Shown here in pieces: positions 10,658 to 18,717 of a stretch of DNA of 64,000 nucleotides. Numbering within the stretch: position 1 is the first letter of the stretch; every line of letters starts with the position of its first letter. The stretch is from Mycolicibacterium duvalii (lineage in GTDB: Bacteria > Actinomycetota > Actinomycetes > Mycobacteriales > Mycobacteriaceae): assembly GCF_010726645.1 (NCBI RefSeq), contig NZ_AP022563.1, forward strand, positions 3,348,001 to 3,412,000. The letters are read 5' to 3'. Both the position numbers and the translations under genes were made by a program. Under the pieces are notes generated by a model. The model did not search any database. It was not told where the DNA came from and was given only the letters and a program-made list of their open reading frames with translations.

Positions 10658-10856
10658 AAATGGCGATCAGCCGGGCGGAGAACCGCCGAGCGGCTCGATC
10701 ACCATCGCCTGCAGCAGCTTTGACGACCGAGGTGAGCAGCACACGTCACGGGCGTGTCGCGGTTGGGGCGACAACTCGATAACGGAGCGGCCACAGATCA
10801 TCCCCAGCGCAGGCGGCGCGGCCCGGCCGCTGCGACTACCGATAGAGTTGCCAGCG

Positions 10857-13445
10857 ATGAGCCGACCAGCTGCCCCCACGCTGACGGTTCGGTACGACGG
10901 ATCCACCCGCACCTTCGCCGCCGGCAACGACGTCGTCATCGGCCGCGACCTGCGCGCCGACGTCCGGATCGCCCACCCGTTGATCTCGCGCGCCCACCTC
11001 GTGCTGCGGTCCGACCAGGGCCGCTGGGTCGCGATCGACAACGGCAGCCTCAACGGCATGTACCTCAACGGCCGGCGTGTTCCCGCGGCCGACATCACCG
11101 ACGGCCAGCAGATCTACCTCGGCAACCCCGACGGACCCCGGCTGACCTTCGAGGTGGGCCGCCATCAGGGCTCGGCCGGAACGCCGCCGACCAGTGCGGT
11201 GCCGGCCGCCGGCCGCAGCGTGACCCGCCCCGGCCTGCAGCCCGGCCAACCGAGTCAGCCCACCCACACCCGCCCCGCCGGCCCGCGGCCACCACAGCCC
11301 GCACCCGGCTACCAGCCCACCGGGCCGATCAGCCGTCCGCCGACCGCGCCGCCGCGCGCAGCCCGGCAGGCGCCGTCTCCGATCAGCTCCCCGGACCTCG
11401 AGTCGGTCACCATGATGGGCCCGTCCGCGGCCCCGCGCTCCGGGGACGGCAACCTCGCCACCAGCATGCTCAAGATCCTGCGGCCCGGTAAACCCGCCGA
11501 GGCGCCGCCCGGATCGGTGCGGATAGGCCGCGCCAGCGACAACGACATCGTGATCCCCGACGTGCTGGCCTCGCGCCACCACGCCACCCTGGTGCCCACC
11601 CTCGACGGCACCGAGATCCGGGACAACCGCAGCATCAACGGCACCTTCGTCAACGGCACCCGCGTGGACACGGCGATGCTCAACGAAGGCGACATCGTCA
11701 CCATCGGCAACGTCGACCTCGTCTTCCGCGGCGCGATGCTGGTGCGGCGCACCGAGACCGCGGCCGACACCGCAACCGGCGGCCTCGACGTGCATGGGGT
11801 GACCTGGACGATCGAGAACAACAAGACCCTGTTGGACAACATCTCGATGTCGGCGCGGCCGGGCACGCTGACCGCCATCATCGGGCCGTCGGGCGCCGGC
11901 AAGTCCACGCTCGCGCGGCTGATCGCCGGCTACACCCACCCGACCAGCGGGCAGGTGTCGTTCGAAGGCCACAACGTGCACGCCGAGTACGCCTCGCTGC
12001 GCTCCCGGATCGGCATGGTGCCGCAGGACGACGTGGTGCACGGACAGCTCACCGTGCGGCAGGCGCTGATGTACGCCGCCGAGCTGCGGCTGCCCCCCGA
12101 CACCACCAAGGCCGACCGTGAGCAGGTCGTCAACGAGGTGCTCGAAGAGCTCGAGATGACCAAACACCTCGACACCCGGGTCGAAAAGCTCTCCGGCGGC
12201 CAGCGCAAACGCGCGTCGGTGGCGCTGGAATTGCTGACCGGCCCGTCGCTGCTGATCCTCGACGAACCGACCTCCGGCCTGGACCCGGCACTGGACCGGC
12301 AGGTGATGACGATGCTGCGCCAGCTCGCCGACGCCGGCCGCGTCGTGCTCGTCGTCACCCACTCGCTGACCTACCTCGACGTCTGCGACGACGTGCTGCT
12401 GCTGGCCCCGGGCGGCAAGACCGCGTTCTACGGGCCGCCGGATCAGATCGGCCCGTCGATGGGCACCACCAACTGGGCCGACATCTTCAGCTCCGTGGCC
12501 GGCGACCCCGACGCCGCCCACGACCGGTACCTGGCCCGCAACGGACCGCCGCCTCCCTTGCCTGCGTCCCAGACCCCGGCCGATCTGGGCAACCCGACGC
12601 GCACCAGCCTGGGCCGGCAGCTCTCGACGATCGCGCGGCGCCAGATTCGGCTCGTGGTGTCCGACCGCGGCTACTTCGCGTTCTTGATGATGCTGCCGTT
12701 CATCATGGGCGTGCTGTCGCTGTCGGTGCCCGGCGACGTCGGCTTCGGCGTGCCCGTCCCGGCGATCCAGGGCGGCGAGGCCCCCAACGAACCCGGCCAG
12801 ATTCTGGTGATGCTCAACGTCGGCGCGATCTTCATGGGCACGGCGCTGACAATCCGCGCGCTGATCGGCGAACGCGCCATCTTCCGCCGCGAGCAGGCCG
12901 TCGGGCTGTCGACGTCGGCGTACCTGCTGGCCAAGGTCGCCGTGTTCACGGTGTTCGCGATCATCCAATCGGCGATCGTGACGACCATCGCGATCCTCGG
13001 CAAGGGCTTCGGTCCCGGTGCGGTCGAGCGCGGCGCGGTGCTGGGCAGCCCCGGCTTCGAGCTGTTCATCGACATCGCGGCCACCTGCGTCGCATCGGCG
13101 ATGGTGGGCCTGGCGCTGTCCGCCCTGGCCCGGTCCGCCGAGCAGATCATGCCGTTGCTGGTGGTCGCGGTCATGAGCCAGTTGGTGTTCTCGGGCGGGA
13201 TGATCCCGGTGACCGACCGCATCGTGCTGGACCAGATGTCGTGGGCCACGCCCGCCCGCTGGGGGTTCGCGTCGTCGGCGTCGACGATCGACCTGATCCG
13301 GCTGGTTCCCGGACCGCTGACCCCGCAGGACCGGCACTGGGAGCACACCTCCGGGGCATGGCTGTTCGACATGGCGATGCTGGTCCTGATCAGCGTGTTC
13401 TACCTGAGTTACGTGCGCTGGAGGATCCGGCTGAACTCGGCCTGA
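10857..13445 (+). CDS. FHA-domain ABC transporter (Rv1747 homologue)
   Basis: A single-chain exporter half of 862 residues. Two forkhead-associated domains open the protein: FHA-1 around residues 10-95 (GRDLRADVRIAHPLISRAHLVL) and FHA-2 around 215-300 (IGRASDNDIVIPDVLASRHHATL). A proline/threonine-rich linker separates them. The ATPase follows with Walker A GPSGAGKS, signature LSGGQRKR, and Walker B LLILDEPTSGLD; then an ABC-2 membrane domain with about six segments. In M. tuberculosis Rv1747 the linker threonines are phosphorylated by PknF and Rv1747 is tied to lipooligosaccharide/PIM export; the linker here is likewise Thr/Pro rich. ATG 10857 is preferred over a TTG 9 bp upstream. Its genomic position differs from M. 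tuberculosis. Confidence 0.93.
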   Translation: MSRPAAPTLTVRYDGSTRTFAAGNDVVIGRDLRADVRIAHPLISRAHLVLRSDQGRWVAIDNGSLNGMYLNGRRVPAADITDGQQIYLGNPDGPRLTFEVGRHQGSAGTPPTSAVPAAGRSVTRPGLQPGQPSQPTHTRPAGPRPPQPAPGYQPTGPISRPPTAPPRAARQAPSPISSPDLESVTMMGPSAAPRSGDGNLATSMLKILRPGKPAEAPPGSVRIGRASDNDIVIPDVLASRHHATLVPTLDGTEIRDNRSINGTFVNGTRVDTAMLNEGDIVTIGNVDLVFRGAMLVRRTETAADTATGGLDVHGVTWTIENNKTLLDNISMSARPGTLTAIIGPSGAGKSTLARLIAGYTHPTSGQVSFEGHNVHAEYASLRSRIGMVPQDDVVHGQLTVRQALMYAAELRLPPDTTKADREQVVNEVLEELEMTKHLDTRVEKLSGGQRKRASVALELLTGPSLLILDEPTSGLDPALDRQVMTMLRQLADAGRVVLVVTHSLTYLDVCDDVLLLAPGGKTAFYGPPDQIGPSMGTTNWADIFSSVAGDPDAAHDRYLARNGPPPPLPASQTPADLGNPTRTSLGRQLSTIARRQIRLVVSDRGYFAFLMMLPFIMGVLSLSVPGDVGFGVPVPAIQGGEAPNEPGQILVMLNVGAIFMGTALTIRALIGERAIFRREQAVGLSTSAYLLAKVAVFTVFAIIQSAIVTTIAILGKGFGPGAVERGAVLGSPGFELFIDIAATCVASAMVGLALSALARSAEQIMPLLVVAVMSQLVFSGGMIPVTDRIVLDQMSWATPARWGFASSASTIDLIRLVPGPLTPQDRHWEHTSGAWLFDMAMLVLISVFYLSYVRWRIRLNSA

Positions 13446-13506
13446 CCATGGCGGTTGTCGTCATCGTCAATAAAAGACTGCCGTTTTTCCGGGAGTTTGC
13501 GGCACG

Positions 13507-14121
13507 ATGTGCCAGATTTCGTATCCTCACCAAGTGACGCTGATCGGGTTGGGGTCGGACGTGGTCGAAGACGCAGTGGCGCGGGAGAAGGCCCTCGACG
13601 CCGCGCTGGCCGAACTGCAGCAGTGGGGCGTCGACCGCTTCAGCATCCAGGGGGTGGCACTGCGCACCGGGCTCGACCCGGACTTCCTGCACGCGCAGTG
13701 GGACGGCGAGCAGCAGCTGATCATCGACGCATTGTCGAGCTACAGCCAAATGATGATCACCCCACCTGACACCGGCTCCCTGCACGGCGACCTCACCGAA
13801 CTGGCCCTGGCGCTCGCCGGCTACCTCAACGAGCCCGTCGGCCGGCGTATCGCGCGGATGCTGGTCATCGACAGCAAGTCCCTGGTCGTCGACTCCGACA
13901 CCCGGATCGCGTTCTACGCGACGCGCCGGGAAGTCATCGAGGTGATCTTCCGCCGCGCCGCCGACCGAGGTGAGCTGCGGGACGACGTCAAGCCGATCGT
14001 TGCGCTGCAACTGCTGACGTCGCCCCTGCACACCTTCGCGCTCTACCGCGACGCGCCGGTCGACCCCGCGTACTGCCGTGCGGTGGCCGACCTGGTGACG
14101 CGCGCGATCGCTGCCGGCTAG
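13507..14121 (+). CDS. TetR-like transcriptional regulator
   Basis: A 204-residue protein. The N-terminal EKALDAALAELQQWGVDRFSIQGVALRTGLDPDFLHAQW segment fits a divergent TetR helix-turn-helix, and the all-helical remainder (ARMLVIDSKSLVVDSDTR..., YATRREVIEVIFRRAADRGELRDDV) fits a TetR C-terminal domain. ATG 13507 has GGGAG 11 nt upstream; a GTG at 13534 is the other option. It ends in a 4-bp tail-to-tail overlap with hmp. The target is unknown. Confidence 0.75.
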   Translation: MCQISYPHQVTLIGLGSDVVEDAVAREKALDAALAELQQWGVDRFSIQGVALRTGLDPDFLHAQWDGEQQLIIDALSSYSQMMITPPDTGSLHGDLTELALALAGYLNEPVGRRIARMLVIDSKSLVVDSDTRIAFYATRREVIEVIFRRAADRGELRDDVKPIVALQLLTSPLHTFALYRDAPVDPAYCRAVADLVTRAIAAG

Positions 14122-15341
14122 TCCACCAGCCAGTCGTTGGGCGAGAACAGCTCGCAGTGCACCCGCTCGGCGGTGATGCCCTTGCCCAGCAGCTGCGCCC
14201 GGACCGCCTGCACGAAACCGTTCCCACCGCACAGGTAGACCTGCACGTCGTCGGCGAAGTCGATGTCGGCCAGGTTCATCAGGCCGGCGTGCACGCCGGG
14301 GATGCCGGCGGTCAGACCGTCCTCGTACCAGACGTCGAGCGTCGCGTGCGCCAGCTCGTCGACCAGCTCGTGCTGGCGCTCGCGCAGCGGATGGCTCCGG
14401 TCGCTGCGATCGGCGTGCAGCACCTGCACCCGGGCGTCGGGCGCGTGCGCGGCCAGGTGTTCGAGGAACCCGATCATCGGGGTGACGCCGATGCCGGCGG
14501 AGATCAGCACCAGCGGCGCGGCGCCGTCGGGGGCCGGCAGGTCGCCGAAGGGCACCGTGACGTCGAGGACGTCGCCGACGCACAGGTTGGCGGCGATCCA
14601 GCTCGACACCTCACCGGCGGGCTGCGCGCCGACCGCCCCGACCGGCTTGACGGCGAAGGTCAGCTCGCCGCCGTCCGCGGCGTTGACCAGGCTGTACTGG
14701 CGCAGCTGCCGGGCGCCGTCGGGCATCGTCACGCCCACCGAAACGTATTGACCGGGAAGGAAAGCCGAGAACGGGCGGTCCTGGGCGGCGACGGTGATCA
14801 GCACCGCTCCGGATGGGTCGTCGACCCGGGCCACCACCCGGGCCCTGCGGTAGACGTCGCCGTCGGCCACACCCGCGGCCCGGTACAGGTCGCGTTCGAG
14901 CGCGATCAGCGTGTCGGCCATGATCCAGTACACCCGGTCCCATGCCGCGGCGACGTCGGCGGTGACGGTGTCGGCGCCGAGCACCTTCACGATCGCGGCG
15001 AACAGGTGCTCGTGCACGATCGGGTATTGGTCGGCGGTCACGCCCAGCGACGCGTGCTTGTGCCCGATGCGGGAGAGTAACTCGGCCGGATGCGGCAGGT
15101 TCGGGTCGACCAGGTGGGTGGCGAAGGTCGCGATGGACGCCGCCAGCGCGCGCTGTTGCGCCCCCTGGGCCTGGTTGCCGCGGTTGAACAGATTGCGCAG
15201 CAGTTCCGGATGCGCGCCGAACATCCCGCGGTAGAACTCCGTGGTGATCTCGTCGATGTGCGCTCCGATCAGCGGCAGCGTCGCGGACACCACCTCGGCG
15301 TGCGCGGCCTCCAGCTCAACGGGAGTGGCGATGACGGTCAT
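14118..15341 (-). CDS. hmp: Flavohemoprotein, nitric oxide dioxygenase
   Basis: Oxidises NO to nitrate with O2 and NADPH. It has 407 residues: a globin domain (about 1-140) with FYRGMFGAHPELLRNLFNRGNQ, a proximal-side HKHASLGVTADQYPIVHEHL histidine region and WDRVYWIMADTLI; a FAD domain with RQLRQYSLVNA (RxYS); and a NAD domain with VLISAGIGVTPMIGFLEHL and the terminal VYLCGGNGFVQAVRAQL. Its ATG overlaps the stop of the NsrR gene by 4 nt, so the regulator is the first gene and both are expected to be induced together by nitric oxide. Confidence 0.93.
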   Translation of the reverse strand: MTVIATPVELEAAHAEVVSATLPLIGAHIDEITTEFYRGMFGAHPELLRNLFNRGNQAQGAQQRALAASIATFATHLVDPNLPHPAELLSRIGHKHASLGVTADQYPIVHEHLFAAIVKVLGADTVTADVAAAWDRVYWIMADTLIALERDLYRAAGVADGDVYRRARVVARVDDPSGAVLITVAAQDRPFSAFLPGQYVSVGVTMPDGARQLRQYSLVNAADGGELTFAVKPVGAVGAQPAGEVSSWIAANLCVGDVLDVTVPFGDLPAPDGAAPLVLISAGIGVTPMIGFLEHLAAHAPDARVQVLHADRSDRSHPLRERQHELVDELAHATLDVWYEDGLTAGIPGVHAGLMNLADIDFADDVQVYLCGGNGFVQAVRAQLLGKGITAERVHCELFSPNDWLVD

Positions 15342-15805
15342 CGGGGATTCCTTTCATTCAACGGGGTGACACTCGGGGACATCAGGGGCAGGACCGCCAG
15401 CGCGGGGGCGCGGGCCAGGTCGCTGACGGTGTAGCGGTCCAGTTCGCGGTAGAACGCCTCTTTGGCGTCGGCCAGCGCGCGGCGCAACCGGCAGGCCGCG
15501 ACCAACGGGCACGGGTTCTCGCCGCCGCATTCGATGACCTCGCGGTCGCCCTCGAGGCGGCGGACCAGCCAGCCGACCGACGCGTCGCGTCCCGCCTCGG
15601 TCAGGGTCAGTCCCCCGACCCGGCCGCGGCGGGCCGAGACCATGCCGAGTTCGACGAGCCGGGACACCGCCTTGGCGACGTGGTTCTCCGAGGCGTTGGC
15701 ACCCACGGCGATCGAGCGCGTCGTGACCCGCTGTTCGTCTGCTTCGCCCGCGGCGAGCAGCATCATGGCCCGAAGGCCGAGGTCGGTGAACCGGGTGAGC
15801 TGCAC
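15338..15805 (-). CDS. nsrR: Rrf2-family nitric-oxide-sensing repressor NsrR
   Basis: A 155-residue Rrf2 protein that starts with the typical MQLTRFTDLGLRAMMLLAAG and has a winged helix with NASENHVAKAVSRLVELGMVSARRGRVGG. The iron-sulfur ligands are three cysteines in ECGGENPCPLVAACRL, the spacing found in NsrR (C-x5-C-x5-C), and not IscR. It should repress itself and hmp, and be released when NO attacks the cluster. An inverted repeat 20 bp upstream of its start is the likely operator. Confidence 0.9.
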   Translation of the reverse strand: MQLTRFTDLGLRAMMLLAAGEADEQRVTTRSIAVGANASENHVAKAVSRLVELGMVSARRGRVGGLTLTEAGRDASVGWLVRRLEGDREVIECGGENPCPLVAACRLRRALADAKEAFYRELDRYTVSDLARAPALAVLPLMSPSVTPLNERNPR

Positions 15806-15825
15806 ACGACCGACGCTAGTAATTG

Positions 15826-15840
15826 CGCATTACAGATGCG
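15826..15840. promoter_or_regulatory. Candidate NsrR operator
   Basis: CGCAT-TACAG-ATGCG is a perfect 5+5 inverted repeat flanked by AT-rich sequence, 20 bp before the nsrR start. It resembles the ATGCAT-type half sites known for actinobacterial NsrR boxes. Confidence 0.6.
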
Positions 15841-15905
15841 ACTTTTAGCGCTGTGCCGTCAAACACCCCGCCACGTGCGGTTTTTCCACCAGCTCTTTTG
15901 CGTTT

Positions 15906-16460
15906 TCACGCACCGGAAATGTCGAGCGCGTGCGCCGCCGCGAAGGCCAGCGCCTGGGCGGCGTCGACTTTGGCGCCCCGCAGCTGCGCGGTCGTCCACA
16001 GCGACGCGTCGACGCGCGCGCCGCGCAGATCGGCGCCCTCGAGCCGGGTGCCCTGCACCCGGGCGCCGGACAGATCAGCCCGGGCGAGCAGCGCCTCCCG
16101 CAGGTCGGTGTGGACCAGACTGGTCTCGCGCAGCCGGCAGTCCGACAGGTCGACCTTGCGCAGGTCGGCGCCGCCGAGGGAAGCCAGCGTGAACTCCACC
16201 TCGACCAGGGTCAGCGGACGCATCCGGCATTCGGTGAACGTCGACCCGAGGAACGTGCAGTGCCGGAACACGCTGTGCCACAGCGACGTCCTGCGGAAGG
16301 TGCAGTTCCGGAATGCGGAGCCGACGTGCTCCGACTCCGACATGTCCACCCCGGAGAAGTCGCATTCGGTGAACACCACCCGCTCGGTGCGCAGCCGGCT
16401 GAGGTCCTCGTCGCGGAAATCGTTTCCGGTGTACTCGCGGTCAGTTTCCAGCGGGTCCAT
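15906..16460 (-). CDS. mfpA: Pentapeptide-repeat protein MfpA (DNA-gyrase-binding DNA mimic)
   Basis: A 184-residue right-handed beta-helix protein close to Rv3361c in sequence and length. Repeats of A(D/N)LxX type run throughout, for example DFRDEDLSRLRTERVVFTECDFSGVDMSESEH, then SAFRNCTFRRTSLWHSVF and GADLRKVDLSDCRLRETSLVHTDLREALLARADLSGARV. The C-terminal AQALAFAAAHALD helix is the dimerisation segment. Known homologues mimic B-DNA, bind gyrase and lower fluoroquinolone susceptibility. ATG 16460 (MDPLETDREYTGNDF) is chosen because it aligns with the Rv3361c start. It overlaps the 3' end of the sensor-ATPase gene by 20 bp, and no MfpB GTPase gene lies between them. Confidence 0.93.
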   Translation of the reverse strand: MDPLETDREYTGNDFRDEDLSRLRTERVVFTECDFSGVDMSESEHVGSAFRNCTFRRTSLWHSVFRHCTFLGSTFTECRMRPLTLVEVEFTLASLGGADLRKVDLSDCRLRETSLVHTDLREALLARADLSGARVQGTRLEGADLRGARVDASLWTTAQLRGAKVDAAQALAFAAAHALDISGA

Positions 16461-17577
16461 CACCGACCAGCCATTTCGCCGGGACGTACACCCCGGCGGT
16501 GACACCGGCCTCGGGTTTGCCGGCCACCGTGCTGCGCAGCCGCACCACGAAGCCGTGCAGCGCAGCCAGCCGGCCCACGACGAAGAAGCCCATGTGGCGG
16601 GCGGTGTACGGATTGACCTCGCCGCCCGCGCGCAACCGGGTGTTGGTCACCCGCAGATCGGACTCGCTCATGCCGCTGCCAACGTCGCTGATCTCGATCA
16701 CCAGTCCGCCGTTGTTGGTGTGTACGGCCGAAACCCGCACCTGCGACTGCGGCGGCGAGTAGCGCAACGCGTTGTCGAGCAGTTCGGCCAGCAGGTGCAT
16801 GAGGTCCCCGGCCACCCGGCCGGCGACCATGGTGCCGGGCAGCCCGACGGTCACGCGTTCGGTGTCCTCGACCTCGGCGGCCGCGGCGCGCACCAGCACC
16901 GTCAGCGGCACCGGATCGTCCTGCTCGCGGGGAATCCGGGCGCCGGCCAGGACGAGCAGGTTCGCCGCGTTGCGACGCATCCGGGCAGCCAGGTGGTCGA
17001 CGCGACGAAGGTCGGCGCGGCGGGCCGGATCGGGTTCCTCGCGCTGCAACTCGTCGACGAGCCCCTGCTGCTCGTCGATCAGCGCCCGGGTGCGCCGCGA
17101 CAGGGTCTCGAACATGTCGGTCACCTGCAGCTGCAGCCGCGCCTGCTGGCCGGCCAGCGCCACCGCCTGCTCGTGGAGTTCGCTGACGGCCTGAGCGACC
17201 TGACCGATCTCCTCGGTGGTCTGCGGCGGGATGGGCTGCACCGCGAGGGGTTTGCCGCTGCTGCGCACCTCCTCTAACTCGCGGGCGAGGTCCTCGCGGG
17301 CCACCGTCAGGGCGCTGTCGCGCAGGATGTGCAGCGGACGGATCAGCGACCGCGCCACCAGGGTGACCACCACGAGGGTCAGCAGGATCGCCACGCCGAC
17401 CACCACCACATCGCGCAGCGTGTCGGCGTCGGGTTCCTCGGCGGTCATACCGGTGTAGATCCGCGCGCCGCCCAGCACGCAGGCCAGCGTGAGCGGTACG
17501 ACGACGATGGCGAACACCTTGATGCGCACCGGCCAGTTGGACAGCGTCCACCGCCGGTTGCCGGACGGAGCGGTCAT
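16441..17577 (-). CDS. Conservon-type sensor ATPase / histidine-kinase-like protein (short MfpE/Rv3365c-like)
   Basis: A 378-residue membrane protein. TM1 is KVFAIVVVPLTLACVLGGA, TM2 is VVVVGVAILLTLVVVTLVA, followed by a HAMP-like RSLIRPLHILRDSALTVAREDL. Next comes the helical block ETLSRRTRALIDEQQGLVDEL...RRVDHLAARMRRNAANLLVLAG typical of conservon kinases, then a GHKL ATPase with N-box ELLDNALRYSPP and G1 DVGSGMS. The M. tuberculosis counterpart is far longer (over 800 residues) and has a large extracellular sensor; here the loop between TM1 and TM2 is only about 25 residues. ATG 17577 overlaps the methyltransferase stop as ATGA. The usual roadblock, DUF742 and GTPase partners are absent. 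Confidence 0.85.
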   Translation of the reverse strand: MTAPSGNRRWTLSNWPVRIKVFAIVVVPLTLACVLGGARIYTGMTAEEPDADTLRDVVVVGVAILLTLVVVTLVARSLIRPLHILRDSALTVAREDLARELEEVRSSGKPLAVQPIPPQTTEEIGQVAQAVSELHEQAVALAGQQARLQLQVTDMFETLSRRTRALIDEQQGLVDELQREEPDPARRADLRRVDHLAARMRRNAANLLVLAGARIPREQDDPVPLTVLVRAAAAEVEDTERVTVGLPGTMVAGRVAGDLMHLLAELLDNALRYSPPQSQVRVSAVHTNNGGLVIEISDVGSGMSESDLRVTNTRLRAGGEVNPYTARHMGFFVVGRLAALHGFVVRLRSTVAGKPEAGVTAGVYVPAKWLVGDGPAGN

Positions 17578-18188
17578 GACGCCGTCTCGCGCCGGAGGAT
17601 CGCGACGAGGAAATCGGAGTCGTCGGTGAACGGGCGCAGATCCCAGGTCGACAGCAAGAGATCGGGGGTCAGCCCGGCGGTGGCGACGTCGGCGAAGAAG
17701 TCGGCGAACGGGTAGTCGCGGCCCGCTCCGAAGCCGATCACCGCGCGGCCGTCGTCGGCCAGATGCGCCCGCAACCGGCTCAGCACCGCGACCCGGGTGC
17801 TCGGGGCCAGGAACGTCATCACGTTTCCGGCCGAGACGATCACGTCGAACGGCTCGGGAACGCCGCGCGCCGGCAGGTCGAGTTCGGCGAGGTCGCCGAC
17901 GAGCCACCGGGGACCGGGGTGATCCTGTTCGGCGGCCTCGATCAGCGCGGGGTCGACGTCGACGCCGACCACCTGGTGCCCCTGCGCCGCCAGATAGCCG
18001 CCCACGCGGCCCGGACCGCAGCCGGCGTCGAGGATGCGCGCACCGCGCGACACCATCGCGTCGACCAGGCGGGCTTCACCGACGAGGTCGGCGCCTTCGC
18101 GCGCCATCGCCCGGAATCGTTCGATGTACCACTGCGAATGCCCGGGGTCGGCCTCGACCTTGCGCATCCAGTGGCTCTGCTCGGCCAT
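17574..18188 (-). CDS. Class I SAM-dependent methyltransferase
   Basis: A 204-residue methyltransferase with motif I ILDAGCGPGRVGGYLA, motif II VVGVDVDPALIEAA and a motif IV-like FDVIVSAGNVMTFL. The ending TWDLRPFTDDSDFLVAILRRE suggests a small soluble enzyme. ATG 18188 gives MAEQSHWMRKV; a longer reading into the divergent spoU region is spurious. It is the first gene of a coupled run (ATGA overlap with the sensor ATPase, which in turn overlaps mfpA). Its substrate is unknown. Confidence 0.82.
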   Translation of the reverse strand: MAEQSHWMRKVEADPGHSQWYIERFRAMAREGADLVGEARLVDAMVSRGARILDAGCGPGRVGGYLAAQGHQVVGVDVDPALIEAAEQDHPGPRWLVGDLAELDLPARGVPEPFDVIVSAGNVMTFLAPSTRVAVLSRLRAHLADDGRAVIGFGAGRDYPFADFFADVATAGLTPDLLLSTWDLRPFTDDSDFLVAILRRETAS

Positions 18189-18237
18189 GCGAGCATTGTC
18201 CCCAACCGTGCGCTGCCGCCTGACGAGAGGTCGTGTT

Positions 18238-18702
18238 GTGTTCCGTGTGATGTTCCATTCGCCGCGCATCGCACCCAACACCGGCAACGCGATCCGGATG
18301 GTGGCCGGCAGCGGATGCGAGCTGCATCTGGTCGAGCCGCTCGGCTTCGACCTGTCCGAACCCAAGCTGCGCCGCGCCGGTCTGGACTACCACGACCTGG
18401 CCTCGGTCACCGTGCACCCGGACCTGGAGACCGCGTGGGCGGCGCTCACCCCGGCGCGGGTGTACGCGTTCACCGCCCACGCCGGCACGTCGTTCGCCGA
18501 CGTCGCCTACCGGCCGGGCGACGTATTGCTGTTCGGGCCGGAACCGACCGGGCTCGACGCCGCCACGCTGGCCGATCCGCGCATCACCGCGCAGGTGCGG
18601 ATCCCGATGATCGCCGGACGACGTTCATTGAACCTGTCCAACGCAGCCGCGGTCGCGGTCTACGAGGCGTGGCGCCAGCACGGCTTCGCCGGCGCGGTGT
18701 GA
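18238..18702 (+). CDS. spoU: tRNA (cytidine/uridine-2'-O-)-methyltransferase, SpoU/TrmL family (Rv3366)
   Basis: A SPOUT-fold enzyme expected to 2'-O-methylate position 34 of tRNA(Leu). The start GTG 18238 gives 154 residues, the same as Rv3366. Family motifs: FHSPRIAPNTGNAIRM (motif 1), LLFGPEPTGLD (motif 2) and IPMIAGRRSLNLSNAAAVAVYEAWRQ (motif 3, trefoil knot). GAGAGG lies about 10 nt upstream. The gene is divergent from the methyltransferase, 49 bp away. Confidence 0.93.
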   Translation: MFRVMFHSPRIAPNTGNAIRMVAGSGCELHLVEPLGFDLSEPKLRRAGLDYHDLASVTVHPDLETAWAALTPARVYAFTAHAGTSFADVAYRPGDVLLFGPEPTGLDAATLADPRITAQVRIPMIAGRRSLNLSNAAAVAVYEAWRQHGFAGAV

Positions 18703-18717
18703 TGACGTCCACCCGGC

